Of a stretch of 5,572 bases of DNA, positions 4,263 to 5,572 are shown in pieces. The notes beneath the pieces were generated by a model, which worked only from the letters and a program-made list of their open reading frames with translations, searched no databases and was not told the origin of the DNA. Where the stretch lies: positions 1 through 5,572 of the forward strand of contig QLUN01000067.1 in NCBI GenBank assembly GCA_018725455.1. The letters run 5' to 3'. The translations under genes and the position numbers were made by a program. The DNA is from Chloroflexota bacterium (GTDB lineage Bacteria > Chloroflexota > Dehalococcoidia > SZUA-161 > SpSt-899). The first letter of the stretch is position 1, and the number at the start of each line of letters is the position of its first letter.

Positions 4263-5572
4263 TTAAGCCTTTTCGATACGCACCGCAGAGACTTTTAGCC
4301 CAGAAACTACCGACATGTTGCAAACTGCGGGGTCAGTTAGGATATTAACTGCTGTCTCGGCAAAATGGAAGGACATGGAGACAATGCCGGGAGGTACACG
4401 GTCAGTTATCTGTATTTTAGTTTCCAGTGAGCCGCGGCGGGAAGTGACCCTGACTGTATCTTCAGGCGTGAGCTTCAATGCTTGGGCATCTTGCGGGCTG
4501 ATTTCCATGCGCTCCTCGCCTAACAAGTAGTTAAGACCGTCGGTCTTGCCTGTCATAGTACGGGTATGGTAATGGTAGAGCTTGCGTCCGGTTGTCAGGA
4601 TGAAGGGATAGTCTTCATCGGTAGCATCAGCGGCCAGTGGTCGGTATTCTACAGTGGAGAACTGGCCTATGCCGCGGGCGAATTTGCCTTTGTGCAGTAT
4701 GGGTGTGCCGGGATGGTCGATGGCGGTGCAGGGCCATTGGAGTCCGCCGGCATCAAGTCGCTCATAGCTCATGCCGCCAAAGTAGTGTGGTGTCAGCTCT
4801 CTTACCTCATCCCATATTTCTTCAGCAGAACTATAGTTCCAGTTAAGGCCGAACCTGTTGGCCAGTTCCTGGATGATTTCCCAGTCAGCTTTGCTGTCGC
4901 CGCGCGGTTTGATGGCACGGCGGATGAGCTGTACCCGTCTTTCTGTATTGATGAAGGTACCGTCTTTCTCGGCAAAGGTGGCTGCAGGCAGGACGATATC
5001 AGCGTATTGAGCGGTCTCGTTCAGGAAGATGTCTTGCACTACTACGAAGTCCATGGCTTCCAGACATTCCCGAACGTGGTCGCCACGGGAATCGGTGAGT
5101 ACCGGGTCTTCTCCCATGATATACATGACGCGATTACGCCTGTGGGGAAGATCGTGAAACATCTCGGCTACGGTGCGGCCGGGCACATCGGAGAGCTCCA
5201 CTCCCCAGGCTTTGGAGAACTTGGCGCGTATCGTATCGCTGATGCTATCAACCGGGACTGGATGCTCGAACTCTATGCTGGTTATAGTTTCTCCCGGTGA
5301 AGCGGGTCGGATAAATCCGACCCCTACTTGTTCGATCTGGCGAGCTTTTGTGAGTCGCCGCCAGTAGGTACCCGTGTCTCTGTCGCTGTGTACTGGCTGG
5401 TAACCGGTCAGGACGTTGGGCAGGCAACCCATATCGCAGGCGCCCTGCACGTTGTTTTGGCCGCGCAGCGGGTACATGCCGGCATGTGGTTTACCCAGGT
5501 TGCCGGTGAGCAGGGAGAGGTTGGTTAGGGCGACGACATTTTCAGTACCGCAGGTATGCTGGGTTACGCCCA
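4263..5572 (-). CDS. Formate dehydrogenase catalytic (molybdopterin) subunit, 5' end outside window
   Basis: This is the C-terminal 435 residues of a molybdopterin oxidoreductase close to FdhF/FdhA, which interconverts formate and CO2 at a Mo/W-bis-MGD centre. The frame is open to the right edge: visible codons begin GVTQHTCGTENV, then LLTGNLGKPHAG and RGQNNVQGACDMG, which match FdhF-type enzymes closely. An internal Met at 5477 is not the true start. Later blocks are AKFSKAWGVELSD, YIMGEDPVLTD, VVVQDIFLNETAQYADIVLPA and FAEKDGTFINTERRVQ. The molybdopterin-dinucleotide-binding C-terminal domain follows, from PFILTTGRKLYHYHTRTMTG to the end. The [4Fe-4S] motif and catalytic Cys/Sec lie outside the window. 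About 45 extra residues (5256-5390) sit between GYQPV and SDTIRAKF, where E. coli FdhF runs directly from GYQYV to KDPANREKF. They contain an in-frame palindromic repeat and no stop. Which electron-transfer partner subunits it has, and whether it is NAD-, ferredoxin- or hydrogenase-linked, cannot be told. Confidence 0.93.
   Translation of the reverse strand, partial: GVTQHTCGTENVVALTNLSLLTGNLGKPHAGMYPLRGQNNVQGACDMGCLPNVLTGYQPVHSDRDTGTYWRRLTKARQIEQVGVGFIRPASPGETITSIEFEHPVPVDSISDTIRAKFSKAWGVELSDVPGRTVAEMFHDLPHRRNRVMYIMGEDPVLTDSRGDHVRECLEAMDFVVVQDIFLNETAQYADIVLPAATFAEKDGTFINTERRVQLIRRAIKPRGDSKADWEIIQELANRFGLNWNYSSAEEIWDEVRELTPHYFGGMSYERLDAGGLQWPCTAIDHPGTPILHKGKFARGIGQFSTVEYRPLAADATDEDYPFILTTGRKLYHYHTRTMTGKTDGLNYLLGEERMEISPQDAQALKLTPEDTVRVTSRRGSLETKIQITDRVPPGIVSMSFHFAETAVNILTDPAVCNMSVVSGLKVSAVRIEKA
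5256..5390 (-). other. In-frame extra segment within formate dehydrogenase, about 45 codons
   Basis: The segment lies between GYQPV and PVDSISDTIRAKF. From memory of E. coli FdhF and related enzymes, these flanks are normally adjacent. It has exactly 135 bases (45 codons) when measured between two ACTGG copies at 5257-5261 and 5392-5396, which could be a target duplication or chance. The translation is rich in charged residues, with VGVGFIRPA coming from the palindromic repeat. No recognised domain is seen. It may be an inserted element tolerated in a surface loop, or a lineage-specific linker. Confidence 0.55.
5300..5328. repeat. Palindromic repeat copy inside the formate dehydrogenase coding region
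   Basis: The core GGGTCGGAT-AA-ATCCGACCC (5304-5323) has perfect 9-base arms. It matches the intergenic copy 1998-2026 at 28 of 29 positions, in the same orientation. On the coding strand it reads VGVGFIRPA without a stop. The intergenic copy also gives VGFIRPA in the matching frame. Confidence 0.85.

Noticed and set aside
4566..5300. 244-codon open frame on the plus strand
   Set aside because: It is exactly antisense to the strongly conserved formate dehydrogenase frame, has no recognisable domain, and is explained by codon bias of the real gene.

Overview
The window looks like a piece of an anaerobic bacterial chromosome, probably from an environmental lineage. The metabolic genes (a formate dehydrogenase catalytic subunit and an acetyl-CoA synthetase), a UspA-family stress protein and many short dispersed palindromes would fit Chloroflexota (Dehalococcoidia-like) or another uncultured anaerobe. 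No taxonomic marker is present, so this is a weak inference.

The window splits into two blocks. The right block (about 1500-5572) is on the minus strand. In transcription order it holds the C-terminal part of a molybdopterin formate dehydrogenase (4263 to beyond the right edge), an intact acetyl-CoA synthetase acs (2075-4048, GTG start) and a UspA-family protein (1498-1932). The genes are separated by 214 and 142 bases, so they may be separate transcription units. Formate dehydrogenase interconverts formate and CO2, and Acs activates acetate to acetyl-CoA; together they suggest C1/acetate metabolism.

The left block (about 53-1440) is on the plus strand and different in character. It is clearly AT-richer: hand counts give about 35% G+C at 601-660 and 721-780, against 62% at 4621-4680. 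It holds a small YgiT/MqsA-type zinc-finger protein (130-366) and an unusual two-domain protein, thioredoxin-like plus GNAT-like (492-1268). Each gene is followed by a 70-80 base imperfect palindrome that resembles an integron attC site (385-453 and about 1357-1434). The best reading is a short integron-type gene-cassette array with no integrase in view, lying against ordinary chromosomal genes.

Short repeats thread through both blocks. A palindrome with core GGTCGGAT-N2-ATCCGACC occurs at 1998-2026, 4219-4250 and 5300-5328. The third copy lies in frame inside the formate dehydrogenase gene, within about 45 residues that other members of the family appear to lack. The first copy can be compared with a related sequence at 1274-1299 that lacks the palindrome, which suggests a mobile 36-bp unit. 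A separate 46-bp repeat occurs at 8-53 and 4179-4224. No rRNA, tRNA, CRISPR array or full insertion sequence was seen.
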